Position numbers and translations under genes: made by a program. From positions 992,001-1,056,000 of the forward strand of contig NZ_JAQNDK010000004.1 in assembly GCF_028368935.1 (NCBI RefSeq): a DNA stretch of 64,000 bases. The letters are read 5' to 3'. This document shows positions 7,301 through 15,839 of the stretch, piece by piece; the first letter of the stretch is position 1; every line of letters begins with the position of its first letter. This DNA comes from Sorangium aterium (GTDB taxonomy: Bacteria > Myxococcota_A > Polyangia > Polyangiales > Polyangiaceae). A model generated the notes under the pieces. The model was not told the DNA's origin, made no database searches, and saw only the letters and a program-made list of their open reading frames with translations.

Positions 7301-10290
7301 GCGGAGATCGCCGCGTCCAGCTCGCGCTGCATGAGCTCCAGACAGCGTCGGACCGGCATCTTCAGGTAGCCGAGCAAGACGATGAACGTGAAGCTCGCCC
7401 TGGGCCTGTACGGCGAGTGCTCCTCGCGCTGGGCGAGCCGATAGCCCGCCTCGCCGAAGGCGAACGCGTCCGCGGGGCGCCCGCGCCGCTCGGCGAGGAC
7501 GAGCCCGAAGGTCGCGTAGGCGGCCGCGGAGCTGCTCGTGTTCCCGTGCGTCAGCGAGAGCTCCACGGCGACGCTGGCGGCGGCCGCCATGACGTCCCAG
7601 CTCGCGTGGTAAGCAGGCTGGTAGAGGGTGGCGGCGAGATCGCAGACGGCCCGGGTGCGCGGGTCGGTCATGGGCGGCAGGTCCGGGAGGGCGGAGATGG
7701 CGAGGGCGCGGCCCTCGAGGCGACCCAGGGCCGCTGCGACGGCGGCGTCCACCGCGGCGGCCTCCGGGTGGCGCGGCAGGGGGAGCCCGCAGTGGCCGAA
7801 GCCTGCGACGCAGCTCTCGACGGCGGCGTCCATCGCGCCTTGCGCGACCTGGATCTCGGCGAGCAGGGCGTACACGGTCGCGGCCGCGCACCGCCCGGAG
7901 GCGCGCTCGCACAGCGACGCGCAGATGCGCTCGGCGGCCGCGAGCTCGCCGGTCGCGAACCGGCACTGGGCCAGCGCGAAGTCGAGCTCGAACGCGAGCT
8001 CGGCGCGCGCGCCCCCGAGCAGCTCGGCGCCCTGCAGGAAGAAGCCGATGGCCGCGGCGTGGTGGGTCGCGGCCTGGGCCTTCCGGCCCGCGCGCAGGTC
8101 GAGCTCGGCGGCCCGCGCCCGCTCCTCCGGCGACGTGATCCGAGACGCGCCGCGGGTGATCTGGCGGACGATCTCGAACAGCTGGGCCTCGATGCGGTCG
8201 GGCAGGAGGCCGTCGAGCAGGGCGCGCGCGGCGGCGAGGTGCGCCTCGGGCCGCTGCTCGGCGGGGGTGAGCTCGTAGGCGACCTGATGGATGCGGTCGT
8301 GAAGGAAGCGGATCTCGCGGTCGATCCGGACGATGAGCCGCAGCGCGAAGGCCGCTTGCAGGCGCTCGATGACGGCGTCTTCCGGGCAGCCGAGGAGGAG
8401 CGCCAGGGTCGCCAGATCCGCGGCGTCGCCGAACACGGCGAACCGCCGCAGCGCGTCCTGCGTGCCCGCATCGAGGCTGCGGAGGTTCGCGGCGATGATC
8501 TCGGCGACGTCGTCCGAGCACCGCTTTGCCCGGATCTTCTCGAGATCCCACCGGAACGCTCGGGCGGTGGTCGAGAAGCGGATCAGCCCTTCCTGGTAGA
8601 GCGTGCCCGCGAGCTGCGCGACGAACAGCGGATTTCCCCCTGTCTTCTCGTGGAGGCTCACCGCGAGCGGGGCGACCTCCTCCCGGGGAGCGCGCAGCGA
8701 GTCGGCCACCCACGAGGTCACGGCGTCGGCGGACAGCGGGGCGATCGCGATCTCGGTCACGGCGACGTCCTGCTCGCGGAGCCGGCGGATCATCCGGCGC
8801 ACCGCGTGGGAATCGGAGACCTCGTTGCTCCGGTATGCGCCGAGGATCAGCGTGTCGCGGACGCCGGGGTCGGTCGCCCAGCGCTCGACGACCTTCAGCG
8901 TATCGGCGTCTGTCCACTGGAGATCGTCGAGGAAGACGATGAGCGGCTTCCCCGGCCGCGCGAGCGCGCCGAGGAGCTGGCCGAGCGCCAGGAGGAACCG
9001 GGCCTCGGCCTCGGGGGGCGGGATCTCGGGCGGCGGGCTCTGCTGGCCGAGGATCCGGGCGAGCGCCGGGAGCATGCCGGCCAGCAGCGACGCGTTCGCG
9101 CCCAGCGCCCCCGCGAGGCCGCGCTGCAGCTCCGCGCGCGACGCCTCGCCCTCTTCGAGGGCCTGGACGAGCGCGCCGTCCAGCGCCGCGAGGAGCGCCT
9201 CGCACGAGGCATGGCGCGGGGCCGCCTCGCACCTGCCGCCCGTGAAGCGCGCGGCGGGCGCGCGGACGGACTCGCCGAGGCGATGGACCAGGCGCGTCTT
9301 GCCCACGCCCGGAAGGCCGGAGATCAGGACCAGCTCCGTCCGGCCATCGCTCCCGACCCGCGCCACGGCGCCCTCCAGCCGCGCGACCTCGCCGGCGCGG
9401 CCGTAGAGCCCGGGGGTCAGCCGCAGAGGCGGCGGCACGTCGGCGAGACCCGGCTGGAACGGCGCGATCCGCCCCTTCGTCCGGAGCGCCTCCCGGCACC
9501 GGACGAGATCGTGCTGGAGGCCGGCGGCGCTCTGGTACCTGTCCTCGGGGAGCTTCGCGAGCAGCTTCAGGACGAGCTCGGCGACGGTCGAGGGCAGCCC
9601 GGGCACGGACACGAGCGGCGACGGGGGGACCACCGCGGCGTGGCAGTAGAGCCATCCCAGCAGATCGTTCGCGGCGAACGGCAGCCGTCCGGTGAGGAGC
9701 TCGAACAGGATCACGCCGAGCGAGTAGAGGTCCGACCGATGATCGATCGCCACGCCGAGGCGCCCGCCCTGCTCGAGCGACAGGTACGGCCAGGTGCAGG
9801 GGGCTGGACGGGCGGATCGGGGGCTACACCGGCCCGGAGAGAGCGACCAGGGGCTGAACCCGGTCAGCTTGATGTCGTCGCCGGGCATGAGCATCACGCG
9901 GTGCGGGGTGAGGCCGAGGTGGACGATCTGCCGCCCGTGGATCGTCGCCAGCGCGTCGGCGATGGCGATGGAGAGCCTCAGGAACCGGCCGAGATCCATG
10001 GGGGTGCCCATGAGGCGGGCGAGCGGCGTCGCGCCGTCGTCCTGGATCACGAGCGCGGGCTGGCCATGGAACGTGCAGATCCGCACCGCCTCCATGGCCA
10101 CGTCGCAGCCGACCAGCCGGGTCGCCTCCAGCTCGCGCCGCAGCGCCTCGTACTCGGCCGTCGAGGGGTGAGCGGCCTTCAGGGCCTTGACGAGGACGCT
10201 CCGCCCCGCCGGCCCGCGCGCCCGGTAGAGCGCGAAATCCGGACCTTCGTCCAGCACGGCCTCCGCGAGGTATTCGGTCGCTGTCTGCAT
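4333..10290 (-). CDS. Giant hybrid sensor: pseudokinase-AAA ATPase-GAF-PAS-PAS-histidine kinase
   Basis: About 1985 residues. Order: a Ser/Thr-kinase-like domain (about 20-275) that keeps a VLVKALK lysine but has HLGLTPHRV where HRDLKPxN is expected and KLTGF where DFG is expected; an AAA-type ATPase (Walker A GLPGVGKTR near 325, Walker B LIVFLDDLQW near 453); a long helical region; GAF (about 1290-1440); two PAS domains (about 1457-1720); HisKA with the phospho-acceptor H1753 in VASHELRTPL; and HATPase (LLSNAIKFGG, DHGIGIP, GLGLGLYIT). The domain order matches 'trifunctional' kinase/ATPase/histidine kinases of myxobacteria and cyanobacteria. The kinase domain should be catalytically dead. 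No membrane segment is seen, so it is probably cytosolic. Start chosen at 10290 (MQTATEYLAEAV); the frame is open to 10449. No response regulator lies next to it. Confidence 0.92.
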   Translation of the reverse strand: MQTATEYLAEAVLDEGPDFALYRARGPAGRSVLVKALKAAHPSTAEYEALRRELEATRLVGCDVAMEAVRICTFHGQPALVIQDDGATPLARLMGTPMDLGRFLRLSIAIADALATIHGRQIVHLGLTPHRVMLMPGDDIKLTGFSPWSLSPGRCSPRSARPAPCTWPYLSLEQGGRLGVAIDHRSDLYSLGVILFELLTGRLPFAANDLLGWLYCHAAVVPPSPLVSVPGLPSTVAELVLKLLAKLPEDRYQSAAGLQHDLVRCREALRTKGRIAPFQPGLADVPPPLRLTPGLYGRAGEVARLEGAVARVGSDGRTELVLISGLPGVGKTRLVHRLGESVRAPAARFTGGRCEAAPRHASCEALLAALDGALVQALEEGEASRAELQRGLAGALGANASLLAGMLPALARILGQQSPPPEIPPPEAEARFLLALGQLLGALARPGKPLIVFLDDLQWTDADTLKVVERWATDPGVRDTLILGAYRSNEVSDSHAVRRMIRRLREQDVAVTEIAIAPLSADAVTSWVADSLRAPREEVAPLAVSLHEKTGGNPLFVAQLAGTLYQEGLIRFSTTARAFRWDLEKIRAKRCSDDVAEIIAANLRSLDAGTQDALRRFAVFGDAADLATLALLLGCPEDAVIERLQAAFALRLIVRIDREIRFLHDRIHQVAYELTPAEQRPEAHLAAARALLDGLLPDRIEAQLFEIVRQITRGASRITSPEERARAAELDLRAGRKAQAATHHAAAIGFFLQGAELLGGARAELAFELDFALAQCRFATGELAAAERICASLCERASGRCAAATVYALLAEIQVAQGAMDAAVESCVAGFGHCGLPLPRHPEAAAVDAAVAAALGRLEGRALAISALPDLPPMTDPRTRAVCDLAATLYQPAYHASWDVMAAAASVAVELSLTHGNTSSSAAAYATFGLVLAERRGRPADAFAFGEAGYRLAQREEHSPYRPRASFTFIVLLGYLKMPVRRCLELMQRELDAAISAGNYPFACYFGHQLVALRLFVGDSLDDVADEATRRLAFAERTSGWLDQEVFRAQLRLIARLRDPSAPDRPADCAVEELAQRSPIRGFHGHLLELQTRLHLGDPGGAVEAAERAGALLQAARGFLGAAQLHFYAAVARSAGHARAPPPACLEAVRAHLAHLTALAEVSPANFAHQAALVSAELARLSGDELAAERAYEQALKDARAGGFLEVEGLASELCARFYEQRGLDTAASAYLARARDSYEAWGARAKVCALLQRHPELARRPASGCADVKYLDMLGILKASQEISSALVLPQLHARLLRVAMEHVGAQRGCLLLSSPEGLVLAEASGDGERAFGPAGRLAAPSQVPLSLCRAVVRARKPIAIADAAAPHRFTMDPYFGDALRPRRSALGVPIVRQDEAVGLLYLENDLVPGAFSTAELDVLDVLASQAAISLENARLYGELQLENAQRRRAEASLHDSSSLLQAILDNTPAVVFVKAPDGRYLLINRRYEDVVHVSREDILGKTDHELFPTEIADAVRANDLAALREDNPIERDEFVSAPDGMHVFLSLKFPLRHPDGTSYAVCGISTDVTERKRAEEMLRHSHALLEATLDSTADGILVVDDAGRPVRHNRRFREMWGIPEHVLLSQDDRLALCVDQLADSEQLLQETKTARTAKTAKTAKMTRTTRSVDDPREASGVDTLTFDDGRVFERCSQPQRVSGRIVGRVWSFRDVTTRVQAEQQRDRLLADEQRARARAEEAVRVRDEFLSVASHELRTPLTSLQLAVHSMEKKLSRGAEGIERARASVDLSQRQIKRLVALVDMLLDVSRIQAGRLELDPIEIDLRAIVGEVATYLDDQLARAGCALDVRAAGPVVGRWDAQRIEQVVTNLLSNAIKFGGGKPLELTIASDGEIARLSVTDHGIGIPADVREQVFERYRRGVSSRHYGGLGLGLYITRTIVEAHGGRVSVASEIGEGSTFSVELPLSRDVKPPANDRERRRRRRTE
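5284..5354 (-). repeat. Short in-frame repeat encoding Lys-Thr-Ala units inside the giant kinase
   Basis: A run of roughly 9-bp units (GTCTTCGCT/GTCTTCGCC and variants on the + strand) encodes KTARTAKTAKTAK and then MTRTTR on the reverse strand. It interrupts the second PAS-like region. Its Lys/Thr-rich composition is unlike the surrounding sequence, and it looks like slippage expansion in a surface loop. Confidence 0.75.
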
Positions 10291-10746
10291 GGCTCTGGCG
10301 TGCTGGGCGTGACAACACGGCTCCGGGGCGCAGCTGCGCTCGAAAGCGCCTGCGCTGCCGACCGGCAGGCAGGATCGGTACCAGAGGTGAGCGGTCGGCT
10401 TCGCGGCGGATCCAGGCATCCGGGCGACTCGACGCGCCGGCTGCGACATGACGGCCGGCCAGGGCGAGCCGCGTCGATCGCGGGGTCATCGGACGCTGTC
10501 TGCCGAGCTCAGCATTGAGCGGAATGCCCACCGCATCGTCCGCTGGCGCGCAAGTGCGCGAGTGACGGGGGGGGGGCGAGACGACGAGAGAGGCAGCGGG
10601 GGAGACGTCAGGCCACGAGCGCCCGCAACCCCGCCTCGCGGGCGCGTCGGGCGCCGCTGGTCTGGAGTCGATAGGACATGACAGCATGTCGGGGTCGGCC
10701 GGTGAAGGACGCCCGTGATCGGTGAGCTAGCCTCCAAACGAGCTCG

Positions 10747-10835
10747 GAACGGGGCGGAGCGGGGCGGAACGGAGCACAACGGGGCACAACGGGAACAGCG
10801 CGTTCATTCGTCCGCGGTCGTCCACGGTCGTCCAG
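10747..10835. repeat. Two adjacent 10-bp-period tandem repeat tracts
   Basis: Tract 1 (about 10747-10795) consists of imperfect decamers close to GGGGCGGAAC, drifting to GGGGCACAAC. Tract 2 (about 10808-10835) repeats TCCRCGGTCG. Both have helical-turn periodicity, so a bound protein would see each unit on the same face of the DNA. This could equally be slippage. Confidence 0.7.
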
Positions 10836-10858
10836 GATGTCATCTGCTTGCGTCATCC

Positions 10859-10872
10859 CGCAATCGATTGCG
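10859..10872. promoter_or_regulatory. Perfect 14-bp palindrome CGCAATCGATTGCG, LacI-like operator candidate
   Basis: CGCAATCGATTGCG is its own reverse complement and has the central CpG typical of LacI/PurR-family operators. It lies about 240 bp before the serine hydrolase start. No regulator gene is adjacent, so the link is an inference. Confidence 0.45.
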
Positions 10873-11111
10873 CTTCCATTCCAGTCGTGCCAACTCCATT
10901 GGAGGGGACGCGCCGGACCTCTCAGCTGAAACCAGCGGCCAGGTGGAAGCTCTTTTTGGCGGTGCAGCTCGAAGGGGAGACGGCAGGTCACGCTGGCGTA
11001 CATATTGCGAGCCTTCACGCCAGACGCCCACGCTGAATGCGCCTCCGGCCCTCCGGGGGGCAAACGCCGTGGAAGGATTCGTTCTGCATGAAAGCAAGGT
11101 TGGGAAGAGCC

Positions 11112-12389
11112 ATGATCGATCAACGACGAGGGGTCAACCGCAGGACGTTCTTGCAAGGGATGACCCAGATCGCCTCGGTGGCCGCCGCGGCGCCTGCGCT
11201 CGGTTCGGACCCATGGAGAGGCGCCTGCTCGACCACGCTCACCACGGGGCGGCCCGAGGACGTGAACATGAGCTCGGAGCGGCTGGAGGACGTCTTCGCG
11301 CGGATCCAGCGCCGCGTGAACGACGCCCTGTTTCCCGGCGCCACGGCGCTGGTCGCCCGGCACGGGGTCATCGTGGGTCACCGGGCCTTCGGCAGCAAGG
11401 TCGCCGGCGCCGACGAGCCGGTGACGCTCGATACGATCTTCGACGTCCAGTCGATGAGCAAGGTGCTCTCGACCGCGGCGACGGCCCTCGCGCTCGTGGA
11501 AGAGCGCGTGATCCGGCTGGACGCGCCGGTCGCCAGGTACCTGCCGGAGTTCGCCGCCAACGGAAAGGGGGCTGTCACCGTCTACGACATGCTCCGTTAT
11601 TCGTCCGGTCTGCCGCTGGACAACCAGTGCTTGGATGAGGACGTCGAGACGGCCTGGTGCATCATGGCCGAGACGCCGCTCGAATACGCGACGGGCAGAT
11701 CGGCGCTGTACAGCGATCTCACGTACCGCCTCCTCGGCCGCATGATCGAGGCCGCCGCGGGGGACGATCTCGACGCCATCGCGAGAGAGTGCATCTGGCG
11801 TCCTCTCGGCATGAGCGACACGATGTACAACCCGCCTCCGGAGCTCGTCGAGCGCATCGCGGCCACGGGGTACTCCGCCCGCCGGGGCTGCCTCGTGCGG
11901 GGCCAGGTGCAGGACGAGCAGGACTTCGCGCTGGGCGGCGTCGCCGGCTGCGACGGCGTGTTCACCACGGCGCGCGACGTGGCCGTCTTCTGCCAGATGA
12001 TCTTGAACGGCGGCGCCTACGGCAACGCCGAGGTCTTGCGGCCCGATCTGGTCCGGCAGATGAAGAAGAACAACACGCCCTACGTGACGGAGGCGGCGAC
12101 CGACACCTCGCCCATCAACAACCTGCTCCTCGCCCCGAAGGGCCTCGGGTGGGAGCTGCGGACGCGGCGCTTCTCGAACGGCGGCATGCGCCTGTCGCCG
12201 CGCTCCTACGGAAAGGCGGGCGGCGCCGGCACGTTCATGTGGGTCGATCCCGATCTCGAGATCATCGGCGTCCTCCTGACCAACCACGGCCTGCCGCAGC
12301 CGTTCGACGAGCTCGGCTGGAACCGCATGCTCGACAGCGTCGGTTGCACCGAGTTCTTCGACGGCATCATCAACGCCGTGCACCGCTGA
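11112..12389 (+). CDS. Tat-exported serine hydrolase, class C beta-lactamase / esterase EstB family
   Basis: The N-terminus carries a twin-arginine signal (NRRTFLQG followed by a hydrophobic Ala-rich stretch ending near APALG), so the protein is exported folded. The body is the class C beta-lactamase/PBP-like fold. It has the SxxK nucleophile motif in DVQSMSKVL, a YSD in the place of YxN (SALYSDLTYRLLG), and GKAGGAGTFMWVDP in the position of the third (KTG/HxG) box. Members act as carboxylesterases, D-aminopeptidases or beta-lactamases; EstB-like esterase is most likely. ATG 11112 follows GGGAAGAG; in-frame ATGs at 11088 (preceded by GGAAGG) and 11037 are alternatives. It appears monocistronic, with a hairpin downstream. 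Confidence 0.88.
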   Translation: MIDQRRGVNRRTFLQGMTQIASVAAAAPALGSDPWRGACSTTLTTGRPEDVNMSSERLEDVFARIQRRVNDALFPGATALVARHGVIVGHRAFGSKVAGADEPVTLDTIFDVQSMSKVLSTAATALALVEERVIRLDAPVARYLPEFAANGKGAVTVYDMLRYSSGLPLDNQCLDEDVETAWCIMAETPLEYATGRSALYSDLTYRLLGRMIEAAAGDDLDAIARECIWRPLGMSDTMYNPPPELVERIAATGYSARRGCLVRGQVQDEQDFALGGVAGCDGVFTTARDVAVFCQMILNGGAYGNAEVLRPDLVRQMKKNNTPYVTEAATDTSPINNLLLAPKGLGWELRTRRFSNGGMRLSPRSYGKAGGAGTFMWVDPDLEIIGVLLTNHGLPQPFDELGWNRMLDSVGCTEFFDGIINAVHR

Positions 12390-12539
12390 GCGTCGGCGCC
12401 GCTCTGGTAGAGCGTGCTGGCCGTGTCGCTGCTCCTGTGACCCGGGACAGCGCGACCGACGTGATCGCGGTCGGGAAGATCGGCCTCACGGGCCCGTTCA
12501 CCGGGCAGCGACCTGTCGATGCGCGACACCGGCGACTGA

Positions 12540-12586
12540 CCTCGCGGAGCGGGGAGCGAGGGAGTTCAAGCTCCCGCTCCGCGAGG
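12540..12586. terminator. Strong hairpin between convergent genes
   Basis: The arms CCTCGCGGAGCGGGGAGC (from 12540) and GCTCCCGCTCCGCGAGG (to 12586) pair over about 17 bp with a one-base bulge and a loop of about 12 bases. It sits between the ends of two convergent genes and probably serves both. There is no U-tract on either side, as is common for high-GC genomes. Confidence 0.65.
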
Positions 12587-12614
12587 CTGGCTTGCAGGCA
12601 GAGAGGCGAGGTCG

Positions 12615-15600
12615 TCAGGGATTGAACGTGGCGACGAAGATGTCGCCGCCCGCTGCGTAGGGGATCGGGCCGGTCCCGAAGTCGACCGGCGCGCCCGTGC
12701 TGCCGGTGATCGCAACCGTGCCATTCGGAGACACGGCGATGTCCTCCACGAAACGGTTGAGTGGATCGCTGCTGGGCGGGTCGAAGGCGACCGACCAGAG
12801 CTTGGTCCCGTTCTCGTCGAGCTTGGCGAGCCCCGAGGGCCCGGCGACGAACATTCCGCCGGCAGGATCGAGGAAGATCCGATGGAAGTGAGGGGTCGTG
12901 TGGGTGGAGATGACCTCTCCTGCCGCGTCCAGCTTGAGCAGCACGGAAGAATCCTCCACGGCGCCGCCGCCGAAGTCGACGGTGCCGTCCGTGAAGCCCG
13001 TCACGAGGACCTCGTCCGCCGCGTTGACCGCCACCGAATAGGCCGCCGCTCGGGGGTACGTCGCCATCGACGGAAACTGTTTTTCCCACAGCACGGCCCC
13101 CGTCGAGGCGATCTTGGTGACGTTGAATGTCGTCGGCCACGGGAGCGTGCCCGTAAAGACGCTTGGGGTCGCCGCCAGCACGTTGCCGGCGCTGTCGAGC
13201 GCGATGCCTCCCGCTCCCGTTGCCTGTGTATAGCTGTACATCCCGGGCAGGCCGGCTGTCCAGAGGACGGCGGTGCCTCCGGCGCCCACCTTTGCCAGTC
13301 GATAAGATTCATCGACGACATGGAGCACGTACACATCGCCGGCGCCGTCGACGGCAGCCTGCTGTACCATCCAGGGCCAGCCCGAGGTGCCGAGTCTGCC
13401 CGGGAAGCCGTTGCTCCAGATGTGATTGCCATCGGAGTCGAATGCGGCCACGAACAGCGTGCCCTCATCGAGAACGGGCGGGAGGGGACCCCCACCGAGA
13501 TCCGGACCTGGCGTGAGAGTTTCACCGTCATAAACCCCGACGAGCACGATATTGCCGCTTCCGTCGACGGCCATGGTGGCGTTCGCGTCGTTGTATTCGG
13601 TCCCGAAGCGCTTGCTCCAGATCACCGAGCCAGCGGGATCGAGCTTGAGGAAGAAGACGTCCGACCCCCCTGCGCTGGTGACGGGGCCGGCGCCGAAGTC
13701 GACCGTTCCTCGGAAGCTACCCGAGACGTAGAAGTTGCCAGCGGCGTCGCTCATGATGGACAGCCCCAAGTCGTCGCCGGACCCCCCGTATCCCCGCGCC
13801 CACGGCGGAAGCCGGGGGCAATCGGGCACGCCGTCGCAGCTCTCGTCCACCGGCGTGGCGCAGATCTCGTCGGCGGGCGTCACCGCGCCTGTGCAGGGCC
13901 CGTAACCCAGCCCATCGGAGCGGCACGTCTGCGTCCCGGTGACGCACGGCCCGACGCCGACGGTCCCCACGGGGCCCGTGTAGCAGGTGAGGACCGAGCC
14001 CGGCACGCACGTGCCTTCCGTGCTGCCACCGCCGCCCGCGCCGCTGCCGCCGTCGCCGCTGCCGCCTGCGCCGCTGCCGCCGTCGCCGCTGCCGCCTGCG
14101 CCGCTGCCGCCGTCGCCGCTCCCGCCGCTGCCCGCAGTCTCGCAGTCCCACTCGCCGCCGTCGCAGGGCGGGCTGAACGTGGCGACGAAGATGTCGCTCC
14201 CCGCTGCGTAGGGGATCGGGCCGGTCCCGAAGTCCGCCGGCGCGAGCGCCCTCCCGGTGACGGCCACGGTGCCGTTCGGCGAGGCCGCGATGTCCTTCAC
14301 GAGAGGATCGAAGTCGACCGACCAGGTCTCCGTCCCGCTCGCGTCGAGTCTGGCAAGGCCGTGCCCGACGACGAACATGCCGCCTGCGGGATCGAGGGTG
14401 ATCTTGTCGCCGAAGCGAACCGAGCGGCTGAAGAGATGCTGGCCTCCGGCGTCCAGCTTCACGAGCGCGGCCCCACGGGGGAGCACGCCGCCGCCGAAGT
14501 CGATGGTCCCGTCCGTGAAGGTCGTCACGAGGATCTCGTCCGCCGCGTTGACCACGACCGACGCGGCCAAGGGGGCGGCGGATCTGTCGGTCGAGCTCGA
14601 CGCGAACGATCGTTGCCACAGCAGCGCACCACCGTAGCTGAACCTGGTGACGATCAGCTCGAATGGAGGGAATTCCGGGTCACTATGGCTCACCTCCTCC
14701 ACCACGATCACGTCACCTGCGTCGCCGACCGCGAGGCCTGCTGCGACGGTGCCCGGGTCGTATGTAAGCACTTGACCCCCACCGGACCAGACGGGTCCTC
14801 CGGCCACGGAGCGCGTGAACCCCACGATACCGCCGCCGTCGTCGAAGAGCATGAACACATCGCCGTCGCCATTGACAGCGAGTTGTTTGGGCTCAGCGCC
14901 AGGGATCATGATCTCGAAGTCCGTGTTCGTGACCTGATTGCCTTCGTGGTCGAATCTGGCGCCGAAGACCGAGCTCCCGTTGTAGTAGCGGCCGACAAGG
15001 ACGATGTTTCCGCTCCCGTCGACGGCGATGGTGGCGCTGTCATCGTCGTGCGCGGCCCCGAAGCGCTTGCTCCAGATCACCGAGCCGGAGGGATCGAGCT
15101 TGAGGAAGAAGATGTCGGAGCCCCCTGCGCTGGTGAGGGGGCCGGCGCCGAAATCGACCGTCCCCTCGAATTCACCCGCGACGTAGTAGTTGCCGGAGGC
15201 GTCGCTCACGATGGATAGACCGTCGTCGTCGCCGGGGCCGCCGTATCCCCGCGCCCACAGGGGGAACCGAGGGCAACGGGGCTCGCCGTCGCAGTTCTCG
15301 TCCACCGGCGTGGCGCAGATCTCTTCGGTGGGCGTCACCGCCCCCGTACAGGGGCCGTAGCCCAGCCCGTCGGAGCGGCACGTCTGCGTCCCGGTGACGC
15401 ACTGCCCGATGTGAGCGACCCCGACGGGGCCAGTATAACAGGTGAGGACCGAGCCCGGCACGCATGTGTCTGGCGTGCTGCCGCCCGCGCCGCCGGTGCC
15501 ACTGCCGCTCGCGCCACCACTGCCGCTGGGCCCGATGCCGCCGCCCTCGCCGCCGCTGCCGCTGGGCCCGCTGCTGCCGCCCTCGCCGCCGCTGCCGCTG

Positions 15601-15839
15601 GGCCCGATGCCGCCGCCCTCGCCGCCGCTGCCGCTCTCGCCTCCGCCACTGCCGACAGCACCGGCGCCGCCGCCCTGATCACCGGTCGTGGAGCCGCCGC
15701 CCGTTTCGGCGCCGCCGCCCCCGCGCACCACGAGATCGCACGCCGTGGAGGTGAGGACCACCGCGATGGTCAACGCTGCCGCGACACCGCTGCCTGACCT
15801 GGATGGTACTGAAACAAGCTGCTCAGGGTCTCTGGTCAT
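12615..15839 (-). CDS. Two-module secreted lipoprotein: Gly-rich linkers, Cys-rich MopE-like motifs and propeller repeats
   Basis: About 1074 residues. A hydrophobic N-terminus ends in TSTAC (a weak lipobox), then a Gly/Ser linker of GGEGG-type repeats. A Cys-rich segment follows (CVPGSVLTCYTGPVG, CVTGTQTC, GPCTGAVTP, EICATPVDENCDG) resembling the putative metal-binding MopE motif. Next comes a beta-propeller-like stretch with recurring FFLKLDPSGSVIWSKRFG, VDGSGNIVLVG and VDFGAGPL units. The whole linker + Cys + propeller block then occurs again about 1.45 kb further on. Such proteins are common on myxobacterial cell surfaces; their role is unknown. Start chosen at 15839 (MTRDPEQLV), though no good ribosome site is visible; 15860 is an alternative. 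Confidence 0.82.
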   Translation of the reverse strand: MTRDPEQLVSVPSRSGSGVAAALTIAVVLTSTACDLVVRGGGGAETGGGSTTGDQGGGAGAVGSGGGESGSGGEGGGIGPSGSGGEGGSSGPSGSGGEGGGIGPSGSGGASGSGTGGAGGSTPDTCVPGSVLTCYTGPVGVAHIGQCVTGTQTCRSDGLGYGPCTGAVTPTEEICATPVDENCDGEPRCPRFPLWARGYGGPGDDDGLSIVSDASGNYYVAGEFEGTVDFGAGPLTSAGGSDIFFLKLDPSGSVIWSKRFGAAHDDDSATIAVDGSGNIVLVGRYYNGSSVFGARFDHEGNQVTNTDFEIMIPGAEPKQLAVNGDGDVFMLFDDGGGIVGFTRSVAGGPVWSGGGQVLTYDPGTVAAGLAVGDAGDVIVVEEVSHSDPEFPPFELIVTRFSYGGALLWQRSFASSSTDRSAAPLAASVVVNAADEILVTTFTDGTIDFGGGVLPRGAALVKLDAGGQHLFSRSVRFGDKITLDPAGGMFVVGHGLARLDASGTETWSVDFDPLVKDIAASPNGTVAVTGRALAPADFGTGPIPYAAGSDIFVATFSPPCDGGEWDCETAGSGGSGDGGSGAGGSGDGGSGAGGSGDGGSGAGGGGSTEGTCVPGSVLTCYTGPVGTVGVGPCVTGTQTCRSDGLGYGPCTGAVTPADEICATPVDESCDGVPDCPRLPPWARGYGGSGDDLGLSIMSDAAGNFYVSGSFRGTVDFGAGPVTSAGGSDVFFLKLDPAGSVIWSKRFGTEYNDANATMAVDGSGNIVLVGVYDGETLTPGPDLGGGPLPPVLDEGTLFVAAFDSDGNHIWSNGFPGRLGTSGWPWMVQQAAVDGAGDVYVLHVVDESYRLAKVGAGGTAVLWTAGLPGMYSYTQATGAGGIALDSAGNVLAATPSVFTGTLPWPTTFNVTKIASTGAVLWEKQFPSMATYPRAAAYSVAVNAADEVLVTGFTDGTVDFGGGAVEDSSVLLKLDAAGEVISTHTTPHFHRIFLDPAGGMFVAGPSGLAKLDENGTKLWSVAFDPPSSDPLNRFVEDIAVSPNGTVAITGSTGAPVDFGTGPIPYAAGGDIFVATFNP
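14041..14125. repeat. 30-bp tandem repeat encoding the second Gly/Ser linker
   Basis: Identical 30-bp units at 14041 and 14071 and a partial third at 14101 encode alternating Gly-Ser-Gly residues of the second interdomain linker in the two-module lipoprotein. Confidence 0.85.
15522..15633. repeat. 36-bp tandem repeat encoding the first Gly/Ser linker
   Basis: About three units of 36 bp, near-identical, encode GGEGG-x-G-x-SGS blocks of the N-terminal linker in the two-module lipoprotein. Unit length differs from the 30-bp repeat in the second linker, so the two arrays expanded independently. Confidence 0.85.

Larger units (their letters stand above)
10291..11111. other. 820-bp intergenic region with short tandem repeats
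   Basis: The region lies between the divergent kinase and serine hydrolase genes, so it holds both promoters. It contains ten consecutive G at about 10567-10576, two 10-bp-period repeat tracts (about 10747-10795 and 10808-10835), and a perfect palindrome at 10859-10872. No conserved protein was recognised on either strand. Confidence 0.6.

Noticed and set aside
4462-10518. A ~2000-codon open frame on the + strand
   Set aside because: It is antisense to the giant kinase. Its product is Arg/Glu/His-rich without domains, an effect of high GC in the third position.
10608-12383. A long reverse frame opposite the serine hydrolase
   Set aside because: No motif, low-complexity composition, and it overlaps a gene with clear catalytic motifs.
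14041-15633. Intergenic minisatellites
   Set aside because: They lie inside the lipoprotein frame and encode its Gly/Ser linkers.
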